This document shows positions 11,650-23,291 of a stretch of 64,000 bases of DNA, one piece after another. The stretch's first letter is position 1; each line of letters opens with the position of its first letter. Position numbers and translations under genes: made by a program. The notes under the pieces were generated by a model. That model saw nothing but the letters and a program-made list of their open reading frames with translations. It did not search any database and had not been told where the DNA came from. The stretch is from the NCBI GenBank assembly GCA_027574665.1, contig CM050662.1, forward strand, positions 3,006,501 through 3,070,500, in the 5' to 3' direction. This stretch comes from Rhynochetos jubatus (lineage: Eukaryota > Chordata > Aves > Eurypygiformes > Rhynochetidae).

Positions 11650-13440
11650 GAAATAACATGTTAATGGCCCTGTGTATAACTTGCCATGACGGGTTAATAC
11701 TTTGTACTTTTTATGCAGCCTTATTGCTTACTTTGTAGCATTGTCTGCTTGTGTGTGTAGTAGCACTCGATCTTGTATTGTTTTATCATTGAAAGCAGTG
11801 TGTGAGAAGCAGAGTACTATGTATTCTTAATAATGGTTCCCATTAGAAAGGTTCTCTTCTTTTTCTGTGCTTCTTACCAGCCAGTGAGCAGTTTTACTTA
11901 CAGGACGGGACTATTACAATTGTTTTATCATGTTAACAATTTTATCGTGTTAACAACAGCATGTTAGTCGAGGTGTTTTTCTTAGGTCCATCTTTGGTTC
12001 ACTGAATTATCACTCTTTTTACGCATCTTTTTCATTTAACAGTCATTATTTAGGATGAATGTAAGGCATGATTGGAAGAGAATACTGAGCCACCTGTGCC
12101 GGCCTTGGGGCAGGTCTTACACTTGTCTTATGTGTGAAAATGCCTCACACAGCATGTTCCTCAGCCAGTAGTGATGGCAGTGTCAATTTTGTGTACCAGG
12201 ATGTAGTGTGTTTACCACACTGGAGGTGCTTCTTGTTGAACTAGGAGACCATTCCCAGGCATTCCTGCATATTCTCTGTTGCTTGTGAGAATTCTCTTGG
12301 TTGGGTCAGTAGTAAGCTCCAAGCTCCAGACTGAGGGAGAAGGTGGAAGAGGAGCAAAATTACTTGTTGGTAAGTGTTAATTTCTAAAATACACGTGCTT
12401 ACATGACCATTGGTTGGTCACCTCAGTGCTGAACCACCTCTGTGCTCTTCCAAAGATGGAGTGGAGTTGAAGAGTTAGGTGTTTTCAGACTGAATGTTGT
12501 GCTTGTAACAATAAGCGTCTTCTTAGGCCTTGAAACTATGGGTGAAGTGCTGGAAACTAGAGAGTGTTGTTGCAGTTTCTGCTGGGATGCCTTACAGACA
12601 GCATGGCACTTGAAAAAATGTCAAGATATTCTTTCCGTGAAGGGTTATTCATTTGTGCTTTTTATGTCACCTTACAGCTAGTTCCATACCATTGTCCCTC
12701 GTGTGGCAGCGCATGATCTTTTGATGGGAAGTGTTCAAAATTAAGTGGTGTGGGAGGAACAGAGTAGCATGTATTCTTAATAGCATTACTGGTTTGAGAG
12801 GTTGATTTCTCCTGTGCTCATGACCAGACAGTGAGCACATCCAGAGTCTTACTGTACCTGGAATGATTTTGTGAGAATGACCGTGCTGACCACGAGAAGC
12901 CTGTTCATGCAGCAACTTTGTGGCCTCTCCTGTCAAAGGAGGGTTAATCTCTGGGGCATTGTTACTGTCCTATGGGCACTTTTTATCTGTTCTACTGCTC
13001 GTCAGTGTGCCTTTTACAGAGAGGTGTAGTTAGAGGTAGTGGTGCCTAATGCCAATAAAATGTTTATCTTTCTTGGCAGTGTTACTCATAGGATTGTACT
13101 ATTAGACATACACAGGTACTTTCATCATGAATGGCTTATTATCTGAAAGTTTTTCTAAAAGTCTATCATTTTTTGCTTTATTTATCACTATTGTCTTACA
13201 GCACAGAGTTTTCGTTTAACATTAATTATTTGAAATGCATGTAAGGAGTACCTTAGTAATGCAATGACAGACATTGAGGAAGGGTGAGATTCTGCCTAAG
13301 TACCGGCTCAGTATGGGTAAGTAAGTGACCTTCTTGTACGTGTCTGTCCATCTGAAGTAGTGTGATGACTACTTTGTGAGAATGGTCTTAATGGTGAGGA
13401 AGAGCCTGTTCTCACAGCAACATTGTGGCTGAGCAATAAT
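11650..13440. repeat. Diverged tandem duplication, unit about 0.95-1.2 kb
   Basis: Segments at about 11690-11930 recur at about 12640-12870. Landmarks are CTTTTTATG, GAGTA.YATGTATTCTTAATA and CAGTGAGCA. The segment near 12000-12080 (TTTAACA.TMATTATTT, ATGTAAGG) recurs near 13170-13250. Stretches near 12890 and 13385 (GAGAAGCCTGTTC / GAAGAGCCTGTTC, then GCAACWTTGTGG) also match. The region is AT-rich and shows no coding signature. Confidence 0.6.
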
Positions 13441-14755
13441 TTGCTAGTATCTGCTACAGTGGAAGAGGTTTGTGAAGGAGTGTTGTAATTCTTGTCCTTG
13501 CATCTTTTGAGGGAGTGGCAAGAGTGGAATAACTGGGAACTGAGTTATCACCAGGACCCTGTGAATGGACAAAGTAGTCATCCATGGAGTCATCTCTTGT
13601 TTAGGCCAATAGGAGTGTTACAAAAATCTGCTGTACGTGTAGTTTCAAAACTTGTGGAGTGTGTAGCACTTGCAACGATTCAGCTGGTCATAATGTGCCC
13701 AGCCCGCTCCATGGCCATGAACCAAGATTTGTTTCTTTGCACTTGCATTCTGTGATTTCCTTTAAGTCTTGTTGAGAGATGGTGTTATCGTACAAACAGG
13801 CACCAGGGTGGATCAAGTACTTTTTCATAGGCATTGCATCAAGAAGGTTTTATCCTTTCCATTTTCAGACCACCCCATGCCTGGAGAGTTCTGCGTATTG
13901 TGGGTGCAAAGCACACATTGCTGTGTCTGTGTCAGAGTTAAACTGCCTTCTCTAGTGTTGCCTTCCTGATTTTCTTCAGAAAGTCAGTCTGTCTTCGTCT
14001 TATTTTGACGTCTTTTTTCTGCAAGTCTGTCCTGGCAAAGACAGCTGACACATTGCGTACACCTCAGTCATCACCACGGTAGAGTATACCGCTCCTCTTT
14101 ACAGTTCTTGGAATAGCATGCTGGTAACTGGAGTATCCTGGGCACATGGGTAACTTTTTGTTGCCCATCCATGTTCTTGTGTCTGCTTACTTACCTCCAT
14201 GACTGAAAGAAGCAATTTTGAAGAAATGCTTTCACAGGTCTGTCTTCCCAGTTCCAGAGCAAAAAGTTGCAGTGATCTCCGTGATTTATAAACTGGGAGC
14301 AATGAGTGATACTGCTGTTGCAGAGAATAAGACTTCCCATTTTCTCCCAGTCTTAGTCACTCTGAGAGGTGTTCAGAATAAAATGGATATAAGCAAGAAT
14401 CCCAAAGAAAATGTTTGAGTGTGGTGCTTCCTTTCTACAAGAGCTTCTCCTCTGAGACGCTTTGTAGCTGCTGCTTCTCAGAGTTCATAGAAATGAAATA
14501 AGAGAGCTGGGGAAACACCACCTGCGTCAATACTAGAAGCTGTTGGAGCAAGTCAGACAATTGTTGTACAGTGTATCTGCTTGTACTTACCTGTATTCAC
14601 CTGTTCTCTGCCATACGAAGTCTGCGCACCCCTCCACCTCTCGGTAGCACATTTACCAGACAGACTCTTCATGTCCACTGCTGGACAGAGCTGCTTGGTT
14701 CGCCTCTCCGGGGCTCTCGGAAAACTCGCCAAGTCGAACGCTGTATCTCGGTTTT
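13441..14755. other. Spacer before the B-type-like exon
   Basis: No gene, RNA or clear repeat was recognised. The short open frames have no known motif. GC content rises sharply from about 14.7 kb, where the promoter of the next variable exon begins. Confidence 0.6.
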
Positions 14756-14761
14756 CGGCAG

Positions 14762-14869
14762 CCAATGGCGCCAGCTGCTGGCAGTGCGGCTGGGAGGGCA
14801 GGGGCCGAAGCACCGGGCCAGGAGCCGGCTGCGGTGGCGTCGCGGCGCCTCCGGGTGCCGCTGTTGGCC
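14762..14869 (+). promoter_or_regulatory. B-type-like exon promoter: CCAAT box and CSE
   Basis: A CCAAT box lies at 14762-14766. The CSE core GTGCCGCTGTTGGCC lies at 14855-14869, with its CGCT box at 14859-14862, about 200 bp before the ATG. The core is nearly identical to that of the A-type and C3 exons. CTCF/CSE function is known in mammals and inferred here. Confidence 0.75.
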
Positions 14870-15060
14870 GACGCGAAGCGGAGCCAGAGCCGCAGCGGTC
14901 CCAGCGCCCGGCCCCCGCAGGCTGCTCGCTCGCACGTCTCGGGCAGCAGAGGCGAGAGGCGGCGAGAGACATCGCTGCGCTCCGCCGGGACCTCCGCTCG
15001 TCGCCGAGAGCGGCTGGAAGGCGGCGGCGGGAGTCAGGACCGCGGCGAGCGCTGCCGAGA

Positions 15061-17511
15061 ATGGCGAGCAGGCAGAGGCAGAGCCGGCGGCGAGCAGCCG
15101 GGCGAGCGCTCCTGCCCGCTTTGCTGCTGTGCTTGTGCTGCCGGGCGGCGGCGGAGCGGATCCGCTACGCCATCGCCGAGGAGCTGGGCAGAGGCTCGCT
15201 GGTGGGGCCGCTGGCGCGGGACCTGGGGCTGAGCCCGGCCGAGCTGCCGGCACGCAAGCTGCGGCTGGCGTCTGCTGCGAGCAGGCAGCTGCAATACTTC
15301 ACGGTGAGCGGGGAGAGCGGGAACCTGTACGTGAGCGAGAGGCTGGACCGGGAGGAGATGTGCGGCGACTCGGCGTCCTGCTCCGTCAGCTTCGAGGCGC
15401 TGCTGCACAACCCGCTCAGTGTTTTCCACGTCGAGGTGGCCATCCAGGACGTCAACGACAATGCGCCGCGCTTCCTGAAAGACGATTTCCATCTGGAGAT
15501 CAACGAATTGACTTCTCCCGGAGCCCGATTTTACTTGGGTATGGCGGAAGATGCGGACGTGGGCAGCAACTCGCTGCAGGGCTACGAGCTGGAGGCCAAC
15601 GGGTACTTCGCGGTGGAGGCGAAGGAGAGCCAGGACGGCAGCAAGTTTGCAGAGCTGGTGCTGCGCCGGGCGCTGGACCGGGAGAGCGAGCAGAGCCTGC
15701 GGCTGGTGTTGACGGCGCTGGACGGCGGCGACCCGCCCCGGAGCGGCACCGCCCTGCTCTGCATCAACGTGACGGACGCCAATGACAACGCGCCCGTGTT
15801 CGTGCAGGAGCGCTACGCCGTGAGCCTTGGGGAGGACGCGGCGCCGGGTTCGCCAGTGCTGCAAGTCTCCGCCTCCGATGCCGACGCCGGCACCAACGCC
15901 CATATCAACTACGGCTTCGGGAAAACGGCGGCCAGGGTGCTTCAGAAGTTCGCTGTGGATGCGGAGAGCGGGACGATCACGCTGCAGGCAGCGCTGGACT
16001 TCGAGGACACGCGAGCGTTCAGCCTGGCTGTGGAGGCGAGGGACGGGGGTGGTCTGGTGGCGCACTGCAAAGTGGAGGTGGAGGTGCTGGACGTGAATGA
16101 CAACGCGCCCGAAATCACGGTGCTGTCAGTGTCAAGCCCGGTGCCCGAGGACGCGCCGGCGGGCACGGTGGTCGCCCTCTTGAACGTGAACGACCCGGAC
16201 TCCGGGGAGAACGGGCAGGTGTCGTGCGAGCTGTCGGGCGAGGCGCCGCTGTCGATCGTGGCGTCGTCGGGCGGCTCGTACAAGGTGGTGACGTCGAGCG
16301 CGCTGGACCGGGAGCAGGCGGCCGAGCACCGGGTGACGGTGGTGGCGAGGGACCGTGGCAGCCCGGCGCTCTCGAGCCGCACGGCGCTGGTGCTGGAGGT
16401 GTCGGACGTGAACGACAACGCGCCGGTGTTCGAGGAGGCCGCCTACAGCGCCTACGTGGCGGAGAACAACGCGGCGGGCGCGCCGGTGCTGCGCGTGGTC
16501 GCGCGGGACGCGGACGCGGGCGCCAACGGGCGCGTGAGCTACTGGCTGGCGGGCGGCAGCGCGGGCGCGGCGGACGCGTCGCCGTACGTGTCGGTGGAGG
16601 CGCGGAGCGGCGCGCTGTACGCGCAGCGCCCCTTTGACTACGAGCAGTGCCGCGAGTTCGCGGTGGCGGTGCGGGCGCAGGACGGCGGGACGCCGGCGCG
16701 GAGCGCGACGGCGACGGTGCGCGTCTTCGTGCTGGACCGCAACGACAACGCGCCGCGGGTGCTGTGGCCGGCGGCGGGGTCGGGAGCGGCGGCGTCGGGA
16801 GCGGCCCCGGCAGCGGCGCCCTTCGAGGTGGTGCCGCGGTCGGCCGAGGCCGGCTACCTGGTGGCCAAGGTGGTGGCGGTGGACGCGGACGCGGGGCGCA
16901 ACGCGTGGCTGTCGTACGAGCTGGTGCAGGCGGCGGAGCCGGCGCTGTTCCGCGTGGGGCTGCACAGCGGCGAGGTGCGCACGGCGCGGGCCGTGTCGGA
17001 GCGGGACGCGGCGAAGCAGCGGCTGGTGGCCGTGGTGAAGGACCGCGGGCAGCCGGCGCTGTCGGCCACGGCCACGCTGCACGTGGTGCTGGCCGAGAGC
17101 TTGCAGGAGGCGCTGCCGGAGCTGAGCAACGGAGATGCAGTGTCCGAGCTGACGTCTAATCTAAACCTTATTCTTGTAGCGGCGCTGGCTGTCGTGTCCT
17201 TGTTACTCGTTTTGACAGTCATTTTCGTATTGTTCTTTAAATGCCGACGGTCGAGGAGTCCTCCCGTTTTTTTAACTTCTGATAAGGAACTGTATTCCAG
17301 CCTGGGCTCGAAAGCACCGTACAACTACTGCAGTAGTACGCTACCCTTGCCCTACTCCTTCGAGGTGCGTTTAGCTTCCGAGTCGGGCCAGAAGGACTTC
17401 ACGTTTCTGAAAGCAGGGGCGACAGTGCTGTCTGACCGTCTCATGGCTGGGGAACCCGACTCAGACACTCACTCCGGGACGGACCCTTCTAGTCTAGGGA
17501 GCTCGGCACAG
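15061..17511 (+). CDS. Protocadherin gamma variable exon, B-type-like
   Basis: This exon has 817 codons, giving about 941 residues with the constant tail. The upstream frame is open, but 15061 is preferred because a short basic N-terminus and a leucine-rich signal core (about 1-31) follow, then [11 protein letters not shown]1 carries CX5C (MCGDSASC). The linkers lie at about 130 (DVNDNAP), 239 (DANDNAP), 344 and 449 (DVNDNAP) and 559 (DRNDNAP). The membrane helix is at about 703-726. The cytoplasmic part ([11 protein letters not shown], then [18 protein letters not shown] and FTFLK) resembles the gamma-B class and clearly differs from the A-type signature. The donor is CAG|GTGAGC, phase 0; read-through would add only 13 codons. 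The EC4-EC6 DNA is extremely GC-rich and close to the A-type exon. A B-type assignment is likely but rests on the cytoplasmic motif alone. Confidence 0.93.
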
Positions 17512-17553
17512 GTGAGCTTCTGTCCCGGAGTCTCTCTCTGCAAACTTGCCTGA

Positions 17554-20500
17554 ATCTTTTACTTCCCCTGTTCTGTCGACTGGGATTGGTGGGCAACCGG
17601 CAGAGCTCAACGTCGCCTCTGGTGCACTGCTCAGTAGGTCGGGCATGGTGTGTGAGTATGGGCGTGTGCAATCTTGACTCGTCCTTTTTCCTGCCCAGTC
17701 TCATCTGCGAAATGTCGGTTGTGCCCCGAGGAGTGACGCGATGTTGTCAGTACTGTTGTCTGTCCTACTCCAGGTGCTACTTTCACTGAGCCGACGTGGT
17801 GACGTGGAGTGGTGACATAAGGGTCGTGGGTTCTGAAGCTGAGACAACTCTTTCATCTTGGTCTAGTCGCAGCTTCATTTATTTTCTCAGCCAGATTTGA
17901 GCGCTTTCCTGTGATAATGTTGTGATCTGTCCCAGCCTATTCTCTCAGTGAGGGCAGCGACTCTGTTTTCCCTTCCTTTTCCTCTGTTAGTCCTCTGTTT
18001 TCCCTTCCAGTTCCATTCTTTTCATACTGTGAACCCTTCAAAAGGAAGATGTTAAGTACTTAATGTTTTGCTTCAGTCTGGGGAGCCGGGTCTGGTACCT
18101 CACTATAGCTCTAAGCCCGGAGCTGTGTAAAGAGTGCACTGGACCCGCTGCTGCCACAAGCTCCTCTTGGAGCCCCGGCAGAGCCAGGAATAGCGCCAGA
18201 GTGAGCGGCTCTGGCTGGGGTTTGGCTTGAACCCGCCCGTGAAGGAATTCCTGGTGCAGGGGAAAGGTGCCTTTCCCCTTAGTTGTCGCATGTTTCCACT
18301 CCTCTTCCTGCAAATGAAGGCGCTCCGAGGCGCTGCCTTCATTATTCAGGTTTCCCATGAAAGTGAAGGAGACGGAATGTCTCCAGATCAGTCGAAATAC
18401 GGGAAATGATTGAAATGTTCAGTATTCCATGCCTTTCTCGAGATCTCTTCGCTGTACTCAGCTCTGCACTGCTTGGCTGTCCTACTGCTGTTGGCATTTA
18501 GCAGACAAGGTACACTGAATACGGGCCGTGTGTGCACTCATGTGAAGAGAAACTCCTTAAGAATTGCGATATGCATGTTAGAGAAATTGCTCAGTAAACA
18601 GAAATTAGGAAAGACACGAATTGGGCAGTGGTTGGAAAAAATATTCAGAGCTTATTTTTATAAGTGGCTGAAGCCTTTTTCAATATTTATCTTCAAGACA
18701 GCTGTAGTTTTTCTTTTTTTTTTTTAGATTATATGCAAGAAAGAAAGGTAATTGGGATTTGGGGCTATAAGGTCTTATGAGAAAAAAAAAAAAAAATGCT
18801 CCCAGCACTGTGAGCTTGCAGACACGGTGCCCACAGTGCAGACAGAAGTGCTCCAAAAGCACTAGATAGGATAGAGAGGCATAACGTGTACTTACATGTA
18901 CGATGCAGCTGCGGTGGATAAAGCATATGGTTTTCCTTCTCAGTCTTCAAATGGCTCCAGAATTTAATTCTGTTAAAATACGACTTTAGATGACTAACGA
19001 TCGATTTTATCGGTGTGAAACCTATCCTTTTACTGCATTCTGTGAACTGGTAATAAGAATGCTAAGTAGCGCTGATAAGGTTTATCTTTTGTCAACGATT
19101 ATCCGATAGGAAAGGAAATCGCTGAGCATGTAGAGAGGTGGCGATATCGCTGACTCTTCACATGATGTCCTTCTGGGTGGATCCCGTGTGCTCACGGCAG
19201 TTGACAGGACTGTGCGGAGCGAGGACGCGTAGGCAGAGTCGGTGTCCTGTCGTTCTGGCGGGTGTCGTGTCTCCCATGATGATGTGGGTGATTTGACAGT
19301 CCTTGCACAAGACGCTCAGCCACGACAAGAAGTTGGGTAGCAAGTAACAAACGGCAGCGTTTCCGAGCCAGTTCTGCAGGGTGTGGAGAGCCTTCTCGTT
19401 TCTTTCAATCAGCGAATGAACGTGTGGGTGCTGATTTCCAGTCCGGTTTCTTTCCCAGGCATTGCCGACCCTTCCTTATCAGTCTCGGCTGTGGGAAGAC
19501 ACCTGGATGCTGTGTTTCTTGGCCACAGCCGGGTTTTGACAGGGCTCCTGGCGCTCATTTATCAAGCTCCCTTGACCCCTTCCATTGCACCGGGACAGCT
19601 GAGCAATTGCGCGGGTGATGGACAACGAATGCCGAAATTACAGTAGTTTTATCCGTATGGGCTCTCGAAACGTCAGAAGACCCGATCACGAGTTGTCGTT
19701 GACAGCAACAACCCCAAACGCAGGCAGGTAGCCCGAGAATCGTGTTTCTCGTCCAGGCGCTGCCGGTACAGTGGCCTACGTGGTGCCGGGCTGTTGCTCC
19801 ACTGGAACGGGAACCGTGATTTCCCTGCATCTGGTCGGTGGAAACAGGTACCAAGGAGCAAGCTGGTAGGTGGGAGAAGCAGGAGGGCATATTAAACCGA
19901 GATTTCTATGGTTTGTAGGGGAAGATGCCTGCCGGGACGGTGGTAGCGGTGGGGAGCAGAAGGGATGATGCTCCTGAGAACCCTGCGGCAGGGACTGCCC
20001 CACGGGGTACCTGTGCGCTGCGGCCGGAGGAGCTGCTCGGCGGCACGAAATCCTCGTCGCTTTACCGGCGACACTGCTTTGGTGGCATACAGAGGCACGA
20101 CTTCGCGAGGCCGTGGGATGTCAAGAAGGGGCTCACCTAGCACATCAATGGGAGGACCGGCACCCCGAAGGTCCCGAGGGACACTCGGAGCTCGCGCGTC
20201 ATGCCGGTGCTGGCTCTCCCCGGCACCCTGCGTGCCCGGGCCGAACATCCCCACCCCTCCTCCCGCCCGCTCCACCTCCCCCTCTTGCTCCCGCCTTTCC
20301 ACACACCCCCCACCCCCCGCCCCGTTTTCATATCGCCCTTTTTGGTGTCACCCTCTCTGCCAACTCTTACACCTTCCTGATCGCACACGCAGTCCCCATG
20401 CCCGATCAGCGCTTCCTCTGCCAGCGCTCTCCCATTCCGTCTGTCCTTATGATTTCCCGCAGGGCCGTCCTTTCCCTTCACGCTCCCTTCCCCTCGGGCC

Positions 20501-20560
20501 GGGGCCGCTGAGCTCCCTCCCGGCGGTGCCGGGGCGGCTGCCCCGCGGCGGGGCTCCGGC
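17554..20560. other. Spacer between the B-type-like exon and C3
   Basis: No exon or RNA gene was recognised. A T-rich run near 18711-18725 and an A-rich run near 18782-18796 could pair, but look like simple sequence. From about 20.2 kb the DNA becomes C-rich and leads into the C3 promoter. Confidence 0.6.
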
Positions 20561-20582
20561 AGCCCTACACTCCGTGCAGTTA

Positions 20583-20617
20583 TTGGCCGGGACTCTGCGT
20601 GCCGCTGTCGGCCAATG
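20583..20617 (+). promoter_or_regulatory. PCDHGC3: PCDHGC3 promoter: CSE between two inverted CCAAT boxes
   Basis: The CSE core TGCCGCTGTCGGCC (20601-20614) has its CGCT box at 20604-20607, about 245 bp before the ATG. It is bracketed by ATTGG (20583-20587) and CCAAT (20613-20617), which are reverse complements, so the site is roughly palindromic. In mammals C3 keeps a CSE while C4 and C5 lack one, which fits this window. Confidence 0.72.
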
Positions 20618-20849
20618 ATGGAGCGGGGGGGATCTGCCGGCCCGGCCCCGCTCGGAGACGGGGTAAGGCACAGACGGTCTCAGAGAGTGCCTGGGAGTGA
20701 GTCTCCGCGGAGCCCGCAGAGCAATGCCCGTCTCCCCACCGCACTCCCCTTCTCGGGGCGCCCTGGGCAGCGGCATGACGGGGCGATCTGAGTATTTCTA
20801 GCCGGCCCGGGGAGGGGGGGCGAAACGGGGAGCGCGGCCGTCCTGTGCG

Positions 20850-23282
20850 ATGAACGGCGTTGCTGCAAGGAGCCGAGGGCTGACGACGGGGCAGGTACTG
20901 AGCCTCTTGCTTTTGTTCGGCGTTTCCGACTGGGTTTCCGCCGCGATTCGCTATGCGATTCCCGAGGAGGCGCGGAGAGGCTCCGCGGTGGGGAACGTGG
21001 TAGCCGACCTGGCGCTGGACCCGGGCCGGCTGCCGGAACGCCGGCTGCGGGTGGTGTCCGGCGGCAACAAGAAGTACTTCGGGGTGGATCTGGCGAGCGG
21101 CGCGCTGCTGGTGAGCGAGCGGATAGACCGGGAAGAGCTCTGCGGAGCGCACTCTCCCTGCTCCCTCAGCTTTGAGATCGTGGTGGAAAACCCGCTGGAG
21201 CTGTACAGCGGCGCCGTGGAGATCCAGGACATCAATGATAACGACCCGGTTTTTCCCAGCAGCCAGGCGAGGCTGGAAATCAGCGAGTCGGTGGCGGCCG
21301 GAGCGCGCTTCCCGCTAGAGAGCGCGCAAGACCCCGATGTGGGGATTAACTCTTTACAGACCTACCAGCTCAGTGCCAACCCGCACTTCGCTCTCGACGT
21401 GCAGACGAGGGTAGATGGCAGCAAGTATGCGGAGCTGGTGCTGGAGAAGGAGCTGGATAGGGAGGAGCAAAGGGAGTTACAGTTGGTCTTGACCGCGCTG
21501 GATGGAGGCAGCCCACCACGTTCAGCTCACGTGCAGATCCACATCGACGTTGTTGATGCCAATGATAATGCTCCGGTCTTCAACCAGTCCACCTACAAGG
21601 CAAGCGTGAGGGAGAACATGCCCAGCGGTACCGTGGTTGCCAGGATCAGTGCGTATGATCTGGATGATGGCCCCAATGGGGACATCGTCTATTCCTTCAG
21701 CAGCCACACACCAGCCAAGGTACGAGAACTCTTTGCTCTAGACTCAGTCACAGGGGAGTTGAGGGTCAAGGGACAGCTGGACTATGAGGAGATGAAGCTG
21801 TATGAGATTTACTTACAGGCTAAAGACAAGGGTGTCGTTCCTGGCGTGGCTCATTGCAAAGTGCTTGCGGAAATCGTGGATGTGAATGACAATGCTCCTG
21901 AGGTGACAGTGACCTCTGTGTACAGCCCTGTGCCGGAAGATGCAGTCCCAGGGACGGTTGTAGCTCTGCTCAGTGTAATGGACCTGGACTCCCATGACAA
22001 CGGTCTGGTGAACTGCTTCATTTCTCTTGGGATACCGTTCATGCTCAGCTCCTCCCTCAAAAATTACTACACATTGAAAACAAAAACAGCTCTGGACCGG
22101 GAAAAAGCATCCGAGTATAACATCACTATCACAGCCAGGGACTCAGGCTCACCATCCTTGTCTGCAGTAAAACAGATCCTGGTGCAGGTGTCAGATGTCA
22201 ATGACAACACGCCCAAGGCTTCCCAGGACTCCTATGACGTCTATGTGCTGGAGAACAACATGCCTGGCATTCCCATTCTTAACGTGAGCGCCACAGATCC
22301 AGACCTTGGGCGCAATGCCCATCTCTCCTATACCCTCTTGCAGGGTGACCCCACTGTAGGCCACCTTTTCTCCATCAACCAGGAAAATGGCACCCTCTAT
22401 CTTCTCACCTCCATGGACCATGAGGACCAGGTGGAGTTCAGCATGATGGTGCAGGTCCAGGATGGTGGCTCTCCACCTCTGGCCACTAATGTCTCAGTCA
22501 GTGTGTTTGTCACTGACCTCAATGACAATGCCCCAACTGTGCTGTACCCTCACCCCAACACCACTGCCACCTATACTGATATGGTGGCACCAGGCACTCC
22601 TGCTGGGCACATGGTGACCAAGGTGGTGGCGGTGGACGTGGATGCAGGGTACAATGCCTGGATCTCCTACACCCTATTGCAGGCCACTGACCCCAGCCTC
22701 TTCTCAGTTGGGCTGCACAGTGGGGAGATCTTCACAGCCCGCCAGCTCCGGGAGGATGATGCTCCCCAGCACATACTAGTCATCCTGCTGAAAGACCATG
22801 GGGAGCCCGTGCTGTCAGCCAGTGCCACTGTCTCCATCTCTGTGGCTGAGATGGTCAAGGAGGTGCTCACTGACCTTACTGACATGGCGCCCGCCAATGA
22901 TCCCAGGAAGCATGTGACTTTCTATCTCATCCTGGCTGTGATTTTGGTGTCAGCAGCTTTCTTCATCACCATGTTGTCAGTGGGCATCTTTAAGTGCTAC
23001 AAGTGGAGGCAGTCAAAGGAGCTGTTTAACAGCTCCAGGAGCACCTTGTACAGGACACCAGGGCCCTTCCACCACATTGATGCTGTGCGGGGTGGCTTCA
23101 CGCCACCCAGCTTCTACCAGCAGGTCTATCTCACCACAGACTCTCGCCAGAGTGAGCTCCTGTGTAAAAAGCCGTTCACTTCCAGCCCCCTGGGGAGCCG
23201 CCAGAGCACCATGAGGAATGGTGAGCCAGGGCTGTACCACCAGATCGTGGGCACCACCTGCCGGCTCCCCACGCCTGATGAG
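20850..23282 (+). CDS. PCDHGC3: Protocadherin gamma-C3 variable exon
   Basis: This exon has 811 codons, about 935 residues with the constant tail. A signal peptide (about 1-32) precedes IRYAIPEE. EC1 has CX5C (LCGAHSPC). The linkers are at about 127 (DINDNDP), 236 (DANDNAP), 344 (DVNDNAP), 449 (DVNDNTP) and 556 (DLNDNAP). The helix is at about 691-714, followed by KCYKWRQSKELF. The cytoplasmic part is diagnostic of mammalian gamma-C3: LYRTPGPFHHIDAVRGG, VYLTTDSRQS and then LLCKKP. The donor is GAG|GTAATG, phase 0; read-through would meet a stop after two codons. The first 600 bp are CpG-rich and the rest is not, unlike the two exons upstream. C3 is one of the C-type isoforms, which in mammals are expressed more constitutively than A/B isoforms. 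Confidence 0.95.
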
Positions 23283-23291
23283 GTAATGTAG

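Noticed and set aside
18711..18796. T-run and A-run pair that could form a hairpin
   Set aside because: Simple homopolymers with mismatched flanks; no sign of a functional RNA or of a mobile element.
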